A DNA stretch of 64,000 bases from contig NZ_AOHO01000048.1 in the NCBI RefSeq assembly GCF_000342005.1, forward strand, positions 478,540 through 542,539. Direction: 5' to 3'. The stretch comes from Amycolatopsis decaplanina DSM 44594 (GTDB taxonomy: Bacteria; Actinomycetota; Actinomycetes; Mycobacteriales; Pseudonocardiaceae). The position numbers and the translations under genes are program-made. This document shows, piece after piece, positions 1 through 9,022 of the stretch; the stretch's first letter is position 1; every line of letters begins with the position of its first letter. The notes below the pieces were generated by a model, which saw only the letters and a list, made by a program, of their open reading frames with translations, had not been told where the DNA came from and ran no database searches.

Positions 1-66
1 GTGGTGGACGCGATCCGCCAGTTCCTGCTCGCCGTGCGGGCCAAGGGCCGCAAACCCAAGAACTAG
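1..66 (+). CDS. C-terminal end of an upstream gene (partial)
   Basis: An open frame enters from the left edge and ends at TAG (64-66), giving 21 visible residues with a basic tail (AKGRKPKN). The fragment is too short to name. Its stop codon overlaps the stop of the convergent TspO-like gene (63-65 on the other strand), so the two genes end on the same four bases. Confidence 0.55.
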   Translation: MVDAIRQFLLAVRAKGRKPKN

Positions 67-554
67 TTGAGCCAGACGACGGCGGCGTTGACCGCGGTCG
101 AGTACAGCAACCACAGCAGATACGGCACGAGCAGCCAGGCGGCGAGTCTCGACCGGCGCCCGAACTCCATCATCGTGATGGGCACCACGAAGTCCAGTAC
201 GACGACGTCGGCCAAAGCCAGGGCGTGCGCGCCGCCGGCGAAGAACAAGGGCGTCCACAGCAGGGTCAGCAGCAGGCAGACGCCGTAGAAGGCGAAGCCG
301 CGCGTTTCGCCGTCGGTCCGCCAGTAGTACCAGCCCGCGACGGCGACCACGAGGAGCAGGACCGACCACACCGGACCGTAGAGCCAGCCCGGCGGCGCCC
401 ACGACGGGCGGGCCAGCGCGTTGTGCGTTTCGGAACGGGTGGCCACGGCCAGCGCGGCCACCACCCCCACGATCGCCGACATGGCGATGAATCCGGCCAG
501 GGCCTGCCAGCGCAGGCGACGGTGGTGGGTCGGTGGTGACGACACCGTGGACAC
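63..554 (-). CDS. TspO/MBR family membrane protein
   Basis: A 163-residue protein with about five hydrophobic helices, the usual size and topology of TspO/MBR (translocator/peripheral benzodiazepine receptor-like) proteins. The tryptophan-rich loop [14 protein letters not shown] (residues 50-63) after helix 1 and the segment [15 protein letters not shown] (142-156) in the last helix are family hallmarks. Members bind porphyrins or tetrapyrroles in the membrane and are linked to stress and redox signalling. The gene is divergent from hemL, which makes a tetrapyrrole precursor. That neighbourhood fits a porphyrin-related role, but this is inference. Confidence 0.85.
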   Translation of the reverse strand: MSTVSSPPTHHRRLRWQALAGFIAMSAIVGVVAALAVATRSETHNALARPSWAPPGWLYGPVWSVLLLVVAVAGWYYWRTDGETRGFAFYGVCLLLTLLWTPLFFAGGAHALALADVVVLDFVVPITMMEFGRRSRLAAWLLVPYLLWLLYSTAVNAAVVWLN

Positions 555-677
555 GTGGATTCCTCCGCGAGGGTTTCGACAGGAGTGTTTCCCACCCTAG
601 TGGGCCTGGTCACGCCATGCCCGGAACCGCGAGGACTCGGCGGCGGGTGTCATCGGCGGATTTGCGAGACTGGGGAT

Positions 678-1982
678 GTGACTACCGGAGTCGATCAGTC
701 CAAGGCATGGTTCGAACGAGCGAAGGCCGCGATCCCGGGTGGGGTGAACTCCCCGGTGCGGGCTTTCAACTCCGTCGGCGGCACCCCGCGGTTCATGGTG
801 CGCGGTGAGGGCCCGCACCTCTGGGACGCGGACGGCAACCGCTATGTCGATCTGGTTTCCTCGTGGGGGCCGATGATCCTCGGGCACGCGCATCCGGACG
901 TCGTCTCCGCCGCGCGCGAAGCCGCTGTCGACGGGCTGTCGTTCGGCACCCCGACGCGCGGTGAGGTCGAACTCGCCGAGGAGATCATCGGCCGCGTCGA
1001 GCCGGTGGAGCAGGTGCGCCTGGTCAACTCCGGCACCGAGGCGACGATGAGCGCGATCCGGCTGGCCAGGGGGTTCACCGGCCGGACGAAGATCATCAAG
1101 TTCGCGGGCTGCTACCACGGCCACGTCGACGCGTTGCTCGCCGAAGCGGGCTCCGGCGTCGCGACCCTCGGCCTCCCGACGTCGCCCGGTGTCACCGGCG
1201 CGCAGGCAGCCGACACGATCGTCCTGCCCTACAACGACCTCGACGCGGTCCGGAAGTCCTTTGTGGACAACCCGGACTCGATCGCCGCGATCATCACCGA
1301 AGCCGCCGCGGGCAACATGGGCGCCGTCGCCCCGACCGACGGCTTCAACGCGGGGCTCATGGAGATCGCGCACGAGCACGGTGCCCTGCTGATCATGGAC
1401 GAGGTGATGACCGGGTTCCGCGTCTCGAAGGCGGGCTGGTTCGGCCTCGAAGGCGTCGCCGGAGACCTCTACACCTTCGGCAAGGTGATGTCCGGCGGGC
1501 TGCCTGCCGCTGCCTTCGGCGGCCGCGCCGACGTGATGGCGAAGCTGGCCCCGGGCGGGCCGGTGTACCAGGCGGGGACGCTGTCGGGGAACCCCGTCGC
1601 CGTCGCCGCCGGGCTCGCGACGCTGCGCGCGGCCGACGACGCCGTGTACGCGGCCCTCGACACCAACACGAAGCGGCTCGGCGACCTGTTCGGCCGGTCG
1701 TTGACCGAGGCGGGTGTCACGCACACCGTGCAGTACGCGGGCAACCTGGTCAGCGTGTTCTTCAGCGAGAACCCGGTGACGAACTACCCGGGCGCGCAGG
1801 CCTCGGAGACCTGGCGGTTCCCGGCGTTCTTCCACGCGTTGCTGGACAACGGCGTGTACGCGCCGCCGAGCGCGTACGAGGCGTGGTTCGTCAACGCGGC
1901 CATGGGCGACGCCGAGTTCGAGATCATCGAGTCCGCGCTTCGCGTGGCCGCCCGCGCCGCCGCCGAGGCGGTCCAGGCGTGA
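678..1982 (+). CDS. hemL: Glutamate-1-semialdehyde 2,1-aminomutase
   Basis: PLP enzyme converting glutamate-1-semialdehyde to 5-aminolevulinate, the C5-route precursor of haem and other tetrapyrroles. The 434-residue product has the full class-III aminotransferase pattern: [13 protein letters not shown] (18-30), NSGTEA (117-122), the DEV motif (241-243) and PLP lysine K269 in [14 protein letters not shown] at 678 was chosen because the family N-terminus begins there and the result has normal length; the open frame reaches further upstream without family similarity. The next gene starts inside its stop codon (GTGA), and the cytochrome c maturation genes follow. Confidence 0.97.
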   Translation: MTTGVDQSKAWFERAKAAIPGGVNSPVRAFNSVGGTPRFMVRGEGPHLWDADGNRYVDLVSSWGPMILGHAHPDVVSAAREAAVDGLSFGTPTRGEVELAEEIIGRVEPVEQVRLVNSGTEATMSAIRLARGFTGRTKIIKFAGCYHGHVDALLAEAGSGVATLGLPTSPGVTGAQAADTIVLPYNDLDAVRKSFVDNPDSIAAIITEAAAGNMGAVAPTDGFNAGLMEIAHEHGALLIMDEVMTGFRVSKAGWFGLEGVAGDLYTFGKVMSGGLPAAAFGGRADVMAKLAPGGPVYQAGTLSGNPVAVAAGLATLRAADDAVYAALDTNTKRLGDLFGRSLTEAGVTHTVQYAGNLVSVFFSENPVTNYPGAQASETWRFPAFFHALLDNGVYAPPSAYEAWFVNAAMGDAEFEIIESALRVAARAAAEAVQA

Positions 1983-2611
1983 GCGAGACGACGATCGTGC
2001 ACCTGCTCCGCCACGGTGAGGTGCACAACCCGGACAAGATCCTGTACGGCCGCCTGCCCGGCTTCAAGCTCTCCGACCGCGGTCAGCGTCAGGCGCTGAC
2101 GGTCGCCGAGGCCGTCGCGACGCACGACATCACGCACGTCGTGGCTTCGCCGCTTCAGCGCGCGCAGGAGACCGCCGCGCCGATCGCGGCCGCGCACCGG
2201 CTCGACGTCGAGACCGATGAACGGCTCATCGAGGCGGACAACCAGTTCGAGGGCGAGCGGGTCGCCGTCGGCGATGGCGCCCTCCGCCAGCCGAAGCACT
2301 GGCCGAAGCTGGTCAACCCGTTCCGGCCGTCTTGGGGCGAGCCGTACGTCGAGATCGCGCACCGCATGCTCGGTGCGATCCACCGGGCGCGGCGGACGGC
2401 CGAGGGCCACGAGGCGCTGTGCGTCTCGCACCAGCTGCCGATCTGGACCGTGCGGCGCTTCCTGGAGGCGAAGCGGCTCTGGCACGACCCGCGCAACCGG
2501 CAATGCTCGCTCGCGTCGCTGACCAGCCTGGTCTTCGAGGGCGAGGAACTCGTGCGGATCGTCTACAGCGAGCCCGCCGGCACGACCGACCCGAAGGTGA
2601 CCGGGGCATGA
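1979..2611 (+). CDS. Histidine phosphatase family protein
   Basis: A 210-residue member of the phosphoglycerate-mutase-like histidine phosphatases. The catalytic RHGE motif lies at residues 11-14, and a second histidine sits in CVSHQLPIW near the C-terminus. The substrate cannot be told from sequence. The GTG start overlaps the hemL stop by 4 nt, and its own stop overlaps the next gene's ATG, so it is translationally coupled inside the hemL-ccs operon. Mycobacteria have a phosphatase gene in the same place between hemL and the thioredoxin-like gene, which supports a conserved but undefined role. Confidence 0.88.
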   Translation: MSETTIVHLLRHGEVHNPDKILYGRLPGFKLSDRGQRQALTVAEAVATHDITHVVASPLQRAQETAAPIAAAHRLDVETDERLIEADNQFEGERVAVGDGALRQPKHWPKLVNPFRPSWGEPYVEIAHRMLGAIHRARRTAEGHEALCVSHQLPIWTVRRFLEAKRLWHDPRNRQCSLASLTSLVFEGEELVRIVYSEPAGTTDPKVTGA

Positions 2612-3189
2612 AGCGTGCGCTGGCGGCCATGGCGGTGCTGATGCTCGTCGTCACGGGCTGCACCACCGGCAAGGACGCCGTCGTCACCGGCGGCACGTTC
2701 AACTTCGTTTCGCCGGGCGGGAAGGTCGACATCACCTACGACGTCGCGGACCGCCAGCCGTCGCCGACGCTGTCCGGCGACGACCTGATGAACGAGGGGA
2801 AACAGCTTTCGATCGCGGACTTCCCCGGCAAGGTCATCGTGCTGAACCTGTGGGGCCAGTGGTGCGCGCCGTGCCGCGTCGAGGCGCCGGAGATGCAGAA
2901 GGTCTACGACCAGACCAAGGCGTCCGGGGTCCAGGTGGTCGGGATCGACCTGCGCGACAACGACCGGGCCCCGGCACAGGACTTCATGCGGGACCGGAAG
3001 CTGACGTACCCGTCGATCTACGACCCGTCGGGGCGGACGCTGCTGCAGCTCTCGGGCTATCCGCGCAACATCATCCCGTCGACGATCGTGCTGGACAAAC
3101 AGCACCGCGTCGCGGCGGTGTTCCTGCGGGACCTGCTGGCTTCGGACCTGCTGCCGGTCGTCCAGCGCCTCGTCGCCGAACCCGCCTGA
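2608..3189 (+). CDS. TlpA/ResA-type thioredoxin-like lipoprotein
   Basis: A 193-residue secreted lipoprotein. The signal peptide ends in lipobox VTGC with acylated C18. The thioredoxin fold carries WCAPC (85-89), preceded by VIVLNLWGQ. Extracytoplasmic thioredoxins of this type reduce the CXXCH haem-binding cysteines of apocytochromes, receiving electrons through CcdA, which is encoded next. The ATG start overlaps the preceding stop (ATGA). Membership in the ResA/CcmG group is inferred from the fold and the ccs neighbours. Confidence 0.92.
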   Translation: MKRALAAMAVLMLVVTGCTTGKDAVVTGGTFNFVSPGGKVDITYDVADRQPSPTLSGDDLMNEGKQLSIADFPGKVIVLNLWGQWCAPCRVEAPEMQKVYDQTKASGVQVVGIDLRDNDRAPAQDFMRDRKLTYPSIYDPSGRTLLQLSGYPRNIIPSTIVLDKQHRVAAVFLRDLLASDLLPVVQRLVAEPA

Positions 3190-3196
3190 CCCCTCT

Positions 3197-3262
3197 CCGC
3201 AATTCGGCACCTGGTTGCGGTCCTTGCACGCGCAAGGATCGCAATCTGGTGCCAAATTGCGG
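3197..3262. repeat. 66-bp palindromic element, copy 1
   Basis: Imperfect inverted repeat with outer 23-nt arms (3 mismatches) beginning CCGCAATTCG and ending ATTGCGG, enclosing a 6-bp inner stem CCTTGC/GCAAGG around ACGC. It has the same length and ends as the element at 13538-13603, but different internal pairs. It begins 7 bp after the TlpA-like gene stops and could serve as a transcription terminator or processing site. Confidence 0.85.
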
Positions 3263-3387
3263 CGAGGGGGACGGGACCAAGGTCCTGACCGGGTGCGACG
3301 TAGGTCCCGTTGGGCCAGCCCCGGCGTTTTCACCTGGACCACACTGCCTACGCTCAGCCGTGTGAACGCTGTAACTCCTCAAGAGGC

Positions 3388-4173
3388 GTGGCCACGTTGG
3401 CGACGGGTGTAACCGAGCTCGCCCTCTCCGGGCCGTTGCTGCTCGCCGCGGGTGTCGCGCTGCTGGCCGGGACGATCTCCTTCGCGTCACCGTGCGTCGT
3501 GCCGCTGGTGCCCGGGTATCTCGCGTACCTGGCCGCGCTGGTCGGGGCGGACGCCCCCGCGGTCAGCGTGGGAGAGGAGCGCAAGAAAGGCCGCTTCGCC
3601 GTCGTCGGCGCGGCGGCGCTGTTCGTGCTCGGGTTCACTGTCGTCTTCGTGGTGACGCTGGGGACGTTGGTGTGGATCGCCGACGCCGTCCAGCTCAACA
3701 TGGACCTCCTGCAGCGCCTCGGCGGCGTGCTGACGATCGCGATGGCCCTGGTCTTCCTCGGCTGGATCCCGGGGCTGCAGCGCGAGTTCCGGTCGCACCA
3801 CGTACCGCGCGGCGGATTGTGGGGCGCGCCGGTGCTCGGCGCGGTGTTCGGGCTCGGCTGGACGCCGTGCATCGGGCCGACACTGTCCGCGGTCATCTCC
3901 ATGGCCAGCGCCACCGGCGGGGCGGCGGTGCGCGGGTACGTGCTGATCCTGGTCTACTGCCTCGGCCTCGGCGTCCCGTTCCTCCTCATCGCGTTCGGTG
4001 CCCGCTGGGCCGTCCGCGCGACGGACTGGCTGCGCCGCCACGGCCGTCAAGTGCAGGTCTTCGGCGGCGTCCTGCTGCTGATCGTCGGCGTCCTGCTGGT
4101 GACCGGCCTGTGGACCGACATGACCGGCTGGATCCGGAACACCCTCGTGAACGACATCAGGCTGCCCTTGTGA
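3388..4173 (+). CDS. ccdA: Cytochrome c biogenesis protein CcdA
   Basis: A polytopic membrane protein (about six helices, 261 residues) that passes reducing equivalents from cytoplasmic thioredoxin to the outside. The two conserved half-sites are SFASPCVVPLVPGY (C36) and GWTPCIGPTLSA (C161), the DsbD/CcdA transmembrane redox pair. The start is uncertain: GTG 3388 lies just after AAGAGG, and TTG 3397 would give better ribosome-binding-site spacing. It sits between the thioredoxin-like lipoprotein and ResB, and its stop overlaps the resB start. Confidence 0.92.
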   Translation: MATLATGVTELALSGPLLLAAGVALLAGTISFASPCVVPLVPGYLAYLAALVGADAPAVSVGEERKKGRFAVVGAAALFVLGFTVVFVVTLGTLVWIADAVQLNMDLLQRLGGVLTIAMALVFLGWIPGLQREFRSHHVPRGGLWGAPVLGAVFGLGWTPCIGPTLSAVISMASATGGAAVRGYVLILVYCLGLGVPFLLIAFGARWAVRATDWLRRHGRQVQVFGGVLLLIVGVLLVTGLWTDMTGWIRNTLVNDIRLPL

Positions 4174-5768
4174 CCACCACTGAAGCCCCACCGAAGAACG
4201 AATATCGCCAGACGCCGCTGAAGCGTGTCCTCGGCTTACTGCGCAACACCTGGCGCGGGCTGACGTCGATGCGCACCGCGCTGGTGCTGCTGTTCCTGCT
4301 CGCGCTCGCCGCGATGCCCGGCGCTCTGCTGCCGCAGCGGAACCTCAACGCCGTCAAGACCGACGAGTACATCGCCGCGCACGGCTGGTGGGGCGAACTG
4401 CTCGACCGCACGCAGTTCTTCGAGGTCTACGGCAGCGTCTGGTTCTCGGCGATCTACATCCTGCTGATGGTCTCGCTCATCGGCTGTCTCGCGCCGCGCA
4501 GCTTCGAGTACGCGAAGGCGATGCGTGCGAAGCCGGTGCTCACGCCGCGCAAGCTCTCGCGGATGCCGCATCACGTGTCCACCACGACCGACCGGACCCC
4601 CGAGACGGTCATGAAGGACACGCACGCGCTGCTCAAAGGCTGGCGTCGCGTCGAGCGCGAAGAGGCCGACGGAAGCCGAAGCATCTCCGCCGAACGCGGG
4701 TACCTCCGCGAGACCGGCAACCTCGTCTTCCACTTCGGCATGCTCGGCCTGATCATCTTCTTCGCGTTGGGCAAGATGTTCGGCTACGAAGGCCAGGTCA
4801 TCGTCCAGGCCGACAACAGCCCGTGGTGCAACTCCGGCATCCTCGGCTACGACACCTTCAACGCCGGACTGCGCGTCGACGGCACCGACCTCAACGCGTT
4901 CTGCATCCGGCTCAAGGACTTCGAGGCGCGCTACACCGAGAGCGGGCAGGCGAACTACTACCACTCCAACATGGAGTACCAGTCCGGCGAGGATCTGAAG
5001 ACCGGCGCGTGGAAGCCGTACGGACTCGAGGTCAACTCGCCGCTGCGCACCGCGGGCGACCGCGTCTACCTGCTGAACTTCGGTTACTCCCCGAAGTTCA
5101 CGGTGACCTTCCCCGACGGCACCGTGCGCACCAACATCACGCCGTGGCGTCCCGCGGACGAGCCGACGAAGCTCTCCGAAGGCGCGACGAAGATCGACCA
5201 GCCGGGCATCACCGACCCGATCGAACGCCGCACCCGCCAGCTCGCGATCACCGGCCTGCTCGCCCCGACCGCGTTCCTGCACGGCAACGTGCTGACGTCG
5301 TCGCGGCCCGAGGCGAACAAGCCGGCGGTGGCCGTCGACATCTACCGCGGTGACCTCGGCCTCGACGCGGGACGCGGGCAGTCGATCTTCCAGATCGACC
5401 AGTCGCTCGTCGAAGACGGCAGGCTCAAGAAGCTCACCCGGCAGAACCTGGACCAGGGCCAGGAGACCGTGCTGGACGACGGCACGAAGGTCCGGTTCGA
5501 CGGCGTCCAGGAGTGGGTGGCCATCCAGGTCTCGCACGACCCGGTGCAGGGCTGGGTGCTGGTCTGCGCGGTCGCGATGCTGATCGGGCTGGCGGGATCG
5601 TTGCTGGTCAAACGGCGTCGGGTGTGGGTCCGGGTGACACCGGCCCGCGAAGGTGAGACGGGTACCGTGATCGAGGTCGCCGGGCTGGCGCGCACCGATC
5701 AGGCGGGCTACGGCGAAGAGTTCCAGCGGATCAGCGACAAGCTGGTCCAGGGGCAGAGAGGCAACTAG
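4170..5768 (+). CDS. resB: Cytochrome c biogenesis protein ResB/Ccs1
   Basis: A 532-residue ResB/Ccs1 protein: N-terminal membrane helices (including SMRTALVLLFLLALAAMPGA), a third helix after LRETGNL, a large extracytoplasmic domain, and a final helix (VLVCAVAMLIGLAGSLLV) before the cytoplasmic tail. With CcsB it forms the system II haem transporter and cytochrome c synthetase. GTG 4170 overlaps the ccdA stop (GTGA) and was preferred because the family sequence starts there; the longer upstream open frame is ccdA read in another frame. Confidence 0.94.
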   Translation: MTTTEAPPKNEYRQTPLKRVLGLLRNTWRGLTSMRTALVLLFLLALAAMPGALLPQRNLNAVKTDEYIAAHGWWGELLDRTQFFEVYGSVWFSAIYILLMVSLIGCLAPRSFEYAKAMRAKPVLTPRKLSRMPHHVSTTTDRTPETVMKDTHALLKGWRRVEREEADGSRSISAERGYLRETGNLVFHFGMLGLIIFFALGKMFGYEGQVIVQADNSPWCNSGILGYDTFNAGLRVDGTDLNAFCIRLKDFEARYTESGQANYYHSNMEYQSGEDLKTGAWKPYGLEVNSPLRTAGDRVYLLNFGYSPKFTVTFPDGTVRTNITPWRPADEPTKLSEGATKIDQPGITDPIERRTRQLAITGLLAPTAFLHGNVLTSSRPEANKPAVAVDIYRGDLGLDAGRGQSIFQIDQSLVEDGRLKKLTRQNLDQGQETVLDDGTKVRFDGVQEWVAIQVSHDPVQGWVLVCAVAMLIGLAGSLLVKRRRVWVRVTPAREGETGTVIEVAGLARTDQAGYGEEFQRISDKLVQGQRGN

Positions 5769-5773
5769 AGGTC

Positions 5774-6754
5774 ATGCCGATCAACGAGACGCTGTCCCAG
5801 TACAGCGACTACTCCTACACCACCGCGGCGGCGATCTACGTCCTCGCGCTGATGTTCGCCCTCATCGAGCAGGGCTTCGGCGCGAAGGGCCGGCTGGCGG
5901 CGGAGCGCAGCAAGCAGAAAGCCCGCGAGCTGGTCGGCGCGGGCGGGCCGCCGGTGAGCACGGGGACGACGGTGACTCCATCGGAGCCTCCGCGTGAGGT
6001 CGGCCGCCCCGAGCGCATCGGCCGCATGGGCGCCGCGCTGCTGGTGCTCGCCGCGCTGCTGCACCTTGGCGCGATCGTGCTGCGCGGACTCGCCGTGCAC
6101 CGCGCGCCTTGGGGCAACCTTTACGAGTACGGCATGGCCACGACCTTCATCGCGGTCGTGACGTGGATCGTCATCATGCGGAAGTTCCCGGTCCGCCACC
6201 TCACCGGCTTCCTGCTGCTGCCGGTCGTGATCCTGATGTTCGTCAACGGCACCATGCTGTATCAGATCGCGGCCCCCGTGCAGCCCGCACTGCAGTCGTA
6301 CTGGCTGGTCATCCACGTTTCCGCGGCGATCATCGGCTCCGGTGTCTTCCTGGTGCCCGGCGTCGCGAGCGTCCTTTACCTCTTCCGTACCGCCCACGAC
6401 GACAACCCGGCCAAGTTCGCCAAGTTCGGCCCGAAGCTGCCCGCCGCGGACGTCCTCGACCGCATCGCTTACCGGACCACGATCTTCGCTTTCCCGATCT
6501 TCACCTTCGGCGTGCTGTGCGGCGCGGTGTGGGCCGAGGCGGCCTGGGGCCGGTTCTGGGGCTGGGACCCGAAGGAGACCGTGGCTTTCGTCGCGTGGGT
6601 CGTCTACGCGGCGTACCTGCACTCCCGCGCCACCGCGGGCTGGCGGGGCAAGCGGGCGGCGATCATCAACATCGTCGGGTTCTCGGCGACGGTGTTCAAC
6701 ATGTTCTTCGTGAACCTGGTGACCTCGGGCCTGCACTCCTACGCCGGGGGCTGA
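5774..6754 (+). CDS. ccsB: Cytochrome c biogenesis protein CcsB (CcsA family)
   Basis: A 326-residue polytopic protein with the tryptophan-rich haem-handling motif GRFWGWDPKETVAFVAW, characteristic of CcsA/CcmF/CcmC proteins, followed by VVYAAYLHSR. It partners with ResB to export haem and attach it to apocytochrome c. It starts 5 bp after resB in the same operon and lies upstream of the MinD-like gene, as in mycobacterial ccs clusters. Confidence 0.95.
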   Translation: MPINETLSQYSDYSYTTAAAIYVLALMFALIEQGFGAKGRLAAERSKQKARELVGAGGPPVSTGTTVTPSEPPREVGRPERIGRMGAALLVLAALLHLGAIVLRGLAVHRAPWGNLYEYGMATTFIAVVTWIVIMRKFPVRHLTGFLLLPVVILMFVNGTMLYQIAAPVQPALQSYWLVIHVSAAIIGSGVFLVPGVASVLYLFRTAHDDNPAKFAKFGPKLPAADVLDRIAYRTTIFAFPIFTFGVLCGAVWAEAAWGRFWGWDPKETVAFVAWVVYAAYLHSRATAGWRGKRAAIINIVGFSATVFNMFFVNLVTSGLHSYAGG

Positions 6755-6833
6755 CCGTCGCCGCTGCACGTGTGCCGACTACCGTCAATACTGAGGCAGC
6801 GGGGGAAGACGTGCGCGGAGGAGGAATTCAGCG

Positions 6834-8171
6834 GTGACCGGACCCAGCGAAGAATCGGCTCCTGGCCACCCCGAACCGAACGAGAGCGTCCAGCCCTCGG
6901 AGTTGTTCTCCGAGGACCGGACGGACTCGGCGCCGCATCCGACCGCGGGCGGCTTCGAGGCCGAGCCGACCCAGGTCGTCCAGCCCCAGTACGCGGAGCC
7001 CCAGTACCCGCAGCAGGGCCAGTACCCGCAGCAGCCCGCTCCGCAGCAACAGCAGCCTTTGCTGCCGCAGCCGTCGCAAGGGCAGTACCAGCAGCCTTAC
7101 GACCAGAACCTGCCCCCGCTGCAGCCTCAGCAGGCGCCTCCGCAGCAGGCCGTCCAGTACCCGCCTCAGCAGCAGTACGCGCAGCCGCAGCAAGCGGTGC
7201 CAGGGCTGCCGCAGCCGCAGGGCAGGCACGCGCTCCCGGACGAACTCGCCACCGCGAGCCTGGTGAAGCCGCAGAAGCGCAAGCCTCAGTCGGGTTGGCG
7301 CAAGGCCCTTTACGTGGGCACCGGCAAGCTGGTCAACCCGGGGGAGAGCCCCAAGGACACGCGCAAGCGCGAACTGATCGCGCAGATCAACCAGCCGCTG
7401 CGCGGGTGCTACAAGATCGCGATGCTGAGCCTCAAGGGCGGCGTCGGCAAGACCACCACGACGACCACGCTGGGCTCGACGTTCGCGTCGCTGCGCGGTG
7501 ACCGGGTCGTCGCCGTCGACGCGAACCCGGACCGCGGGACGCTGTCGCAGAAGATCCCGATCGAGACCACCGCGACCGTCCGGCACCTGCTGCGGGACGC
7601 GGACAAGATCACCAGGTACAGCGACGTCCGTTCGTACACCTCGCAGGGCGGGAGCCGGCTGGAGATCCTCGCCAGCGAGCAGGACCCGGCGGTCTCGGAA
7701 GCCTTCTCCGAGGACGACTACCGGCGCACGGTCAACCTGCTGGAGCACTTCTACAACATCGTGCTCACCGACTGCGGTACCGGTTTGATGCACTCGGCGA
7801 TGAAGGGCGTCCTTGACGTCGCGGACGCGCTGGTGGTGGTTTCGTCAGGCTCCGTCGACGGGGCGCGCAGTGCGTCGGCCACGCTCGACTGGCTGGAGGC
7901 ACACGGCTACGGCGACCTGGTCAAACGGTCCGTCGCGGTGATCAACTCGGTGCGGCCGAAGGGTGGCTCCGTCGATCTCGACAAGCTCTCCGCACACTTC
8001 GGCGCGCGGGTCCGTTCGGTCTGCCGCATCCCGTTCGACCCGCACCTGGAAGAGGGCGCCGAGATCGAACTGGACCGGCTCGACGAGGACACCCGGCTGG
8101 CGTTGCTGGAACTGGCCGCCACCGTCGCCGACGGCTTCGGTGGCCAGCAGTACCAGCCGATCCAGCCCTAG
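6834..8171 (+). CDS. MinD/ParA-like ATPase with proline/glutamine-rich N-terminus
   Basis: A 445-residue protein. Residues 40-130 are a low-complexity region rich in P, Q and Y (repeated QYPQQ-like units), probably disordered. Residues 190-440 are a deviant-Walker P-loop domain: KGGVGKTT (201-208), then VVAVDANPDRGTL and a switch region VLTDCGTG. This layout resembles EspI-type ATPases of actinobacterial type VII secretion loci and other actinobacterial ParA-like proteins. A GGAGGA ribosome binding site precedes GTG 6834. No core ESX genes adjoin it, so a secretion role is only a possibility. Confidence 0.85.
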   Translation: MTGPSEESAPGHPEPNESVQPSELFSEDRTDSAPHPTAGGFEAEPTQVVQPQYAEPQYPQQGQYPQQPAPQQQQPLLPQPSQGQYQQPYDQNLPPLQPQQAPPQQAVQYPPQQQYAQPQQAVPGLPQPQGRHALPDELATASLVKPQKRKPQSGWRKALYVGTGKLVNPGESPKDTRKRELIAQINQPLRGCYKIAMLSLKGGVGKTTTTTTLGSTFASLRGDRVVAVDANPDRGTLSQKIPIETTATVRHLLRDADKITRYSDVRSYTSQGGSRLEILASEQDPAVSEAFSEDDYRRTVNLLEHFYNIVLTDCGTGLMHSAMKGVLDVADALVVVSSGSVDGARSASATLDWLEAHGYGDLVKRSVAVINSVRPKGGSVDLDKLSAHFGARVRSVCRIPFDPHLEEGAEIELDRLDEDTRLALLELAATVADGFGGQQYQPIQP

Positions 8172-8228
8172 TCCATCCATGCCCCCCCCGCCACCCTCAA
8201 CGGAGGAGCGGAGCTCCAGGCCCGGTAT

Positions 8229-8411
8229 TTACTCTTTGTCCTCGTCTTTACCTTTGCGCTGCTGCTCACCGAGCTTGCGCAGGAAGTCGGGATCGTCGTC
8301 CGGGGCCAGCGTCGGTCGCGACGAGGGCACCCCGACACGCTCGATCCCGAACGCGCGCCACAACACCACGGCGACGGTGAGCGCTCCGATGGCCGCGAGC
8401 AGGTAGATCAT
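8229..8411 (-). CDS. Small single-pass membrane protein
   Basis: A 60-residue protein with one N-terminal helix (IYLLAAIGALTVAVVLW) followed by a charged cytoplasmic tail (DDDPDFLRKLGEQQRKGKDEDKE). A good ribosome binding site (GGAAAGGG) lies 6-7 nt before the ATG. It converges with the MinD-like gene. I recognise no family; the topology suggests a small membrane anchor or regulatory subunit. Confidence 0.65.
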   Translation of the reverse strand: MIYLLAAIGALTVAVVLWRAFGIERVGVPSSRPTLAPDDDPDFLRKLGEQQRKGKDEDKE

Positions 8412-8500
8412 GCTCGGTCCCTTTCCGCGTGGAGGACGTTGCCCAGTCCCACGAGGCTAGCCTCTTTGCCGTGCGCGGGGGGACCCATGGATACCCCAAT

Positions 8501-8533
8501 GTGACGAAGGGCGGGTTACGAGCCCTTCGTCAC
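8501..8533. terminator. Hairpin between small membrane protein gene and bldC
   Basis: A perfect 12-bp stem (GTGACGAAGGGC / GCCCTTCGTCAC) with a 9-nt loop. A T-run (CTTTTT) follows 7 nt later on the plus strand. It lies 28 bp beyond the bldC stop and may end bldC transcription or belong to the dispersed palindromes of this genome. Confidence 0.55.
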
Positions 8534-8561
8534 TGGAGTCCTTTTTAGGGGAAATGCCTGG

Positions 8562-8774
8562 TCAGACCTTGCGGGCGGGCTCGCTGGCGTCGGTGGTCAG
8601 CTCGGCGAGGAGCTCGTTCACTTCGGCCTCGCGGAACCGGCGGTGCCCGCCGGGAGTGCGGATCGAGCCGATCCGGCCCGCGGTCGCCCAGCGGGTCACG
8701 GTCTTGGGGTCGACCCGGAACAGGGCCGCCACTTCACCGGGGGTGAGCAACCTGCCGCCCATGGTCGCGGTCAT
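8562..8774 (-). CDS. bldC: Developmental transcriptional regulator BldC
   Basis: A 70-residue MerR-like winged helix-turn-helix protein: LTPGEVAALFRVDPKTVTRW, then GRIGSIRTPGGHRRFREAEV. This is the highly conserved actinobacterial BldC, which binds direct repeats cooperatively and controls entry into development in Streptomyces. The ribosome binding site AGGAGG lies 6 nt before the ATG. A 248-bp region separates it from the divergent Lrp gene. Confidence 0.93.
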   Translation of the reverse strand: MTATMGGRLLTPGEVAALFRVDPKTVTRWATAGRIGSIRTPGGHRRFREAEVNELLAELTTDASEPARKV

Positions 8775-9022
8775 TTTCCGCCTCCTTCACGGTTCCAGTG
8801 CTAAACCGGAGGCGGGCCTGATGCCCGTCGTGCCGGGTAGCCAACACGGCAATCGTTGCATCTCACCCGTCAGGTACTCGAACGGTTGTCCAACAGTAAA
8901 GAGCCCTTAAAGGTCAAAACCGACAACCACGACATGCGCCACCGGGCCCCGCGGTCTTGTCATGGATGTATGAAAACGCGCCCTGATCACGCGAATCGGG
9001 CCGTGACACCTAAGGTGTAGCG

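Noticed and set aside
3492..4169. A 226-residue N-terminal extension of ResB
   Set aside because: It is ccdA read in another frame; the ResB family start lies at the GTG overlapping the ccdA stop.
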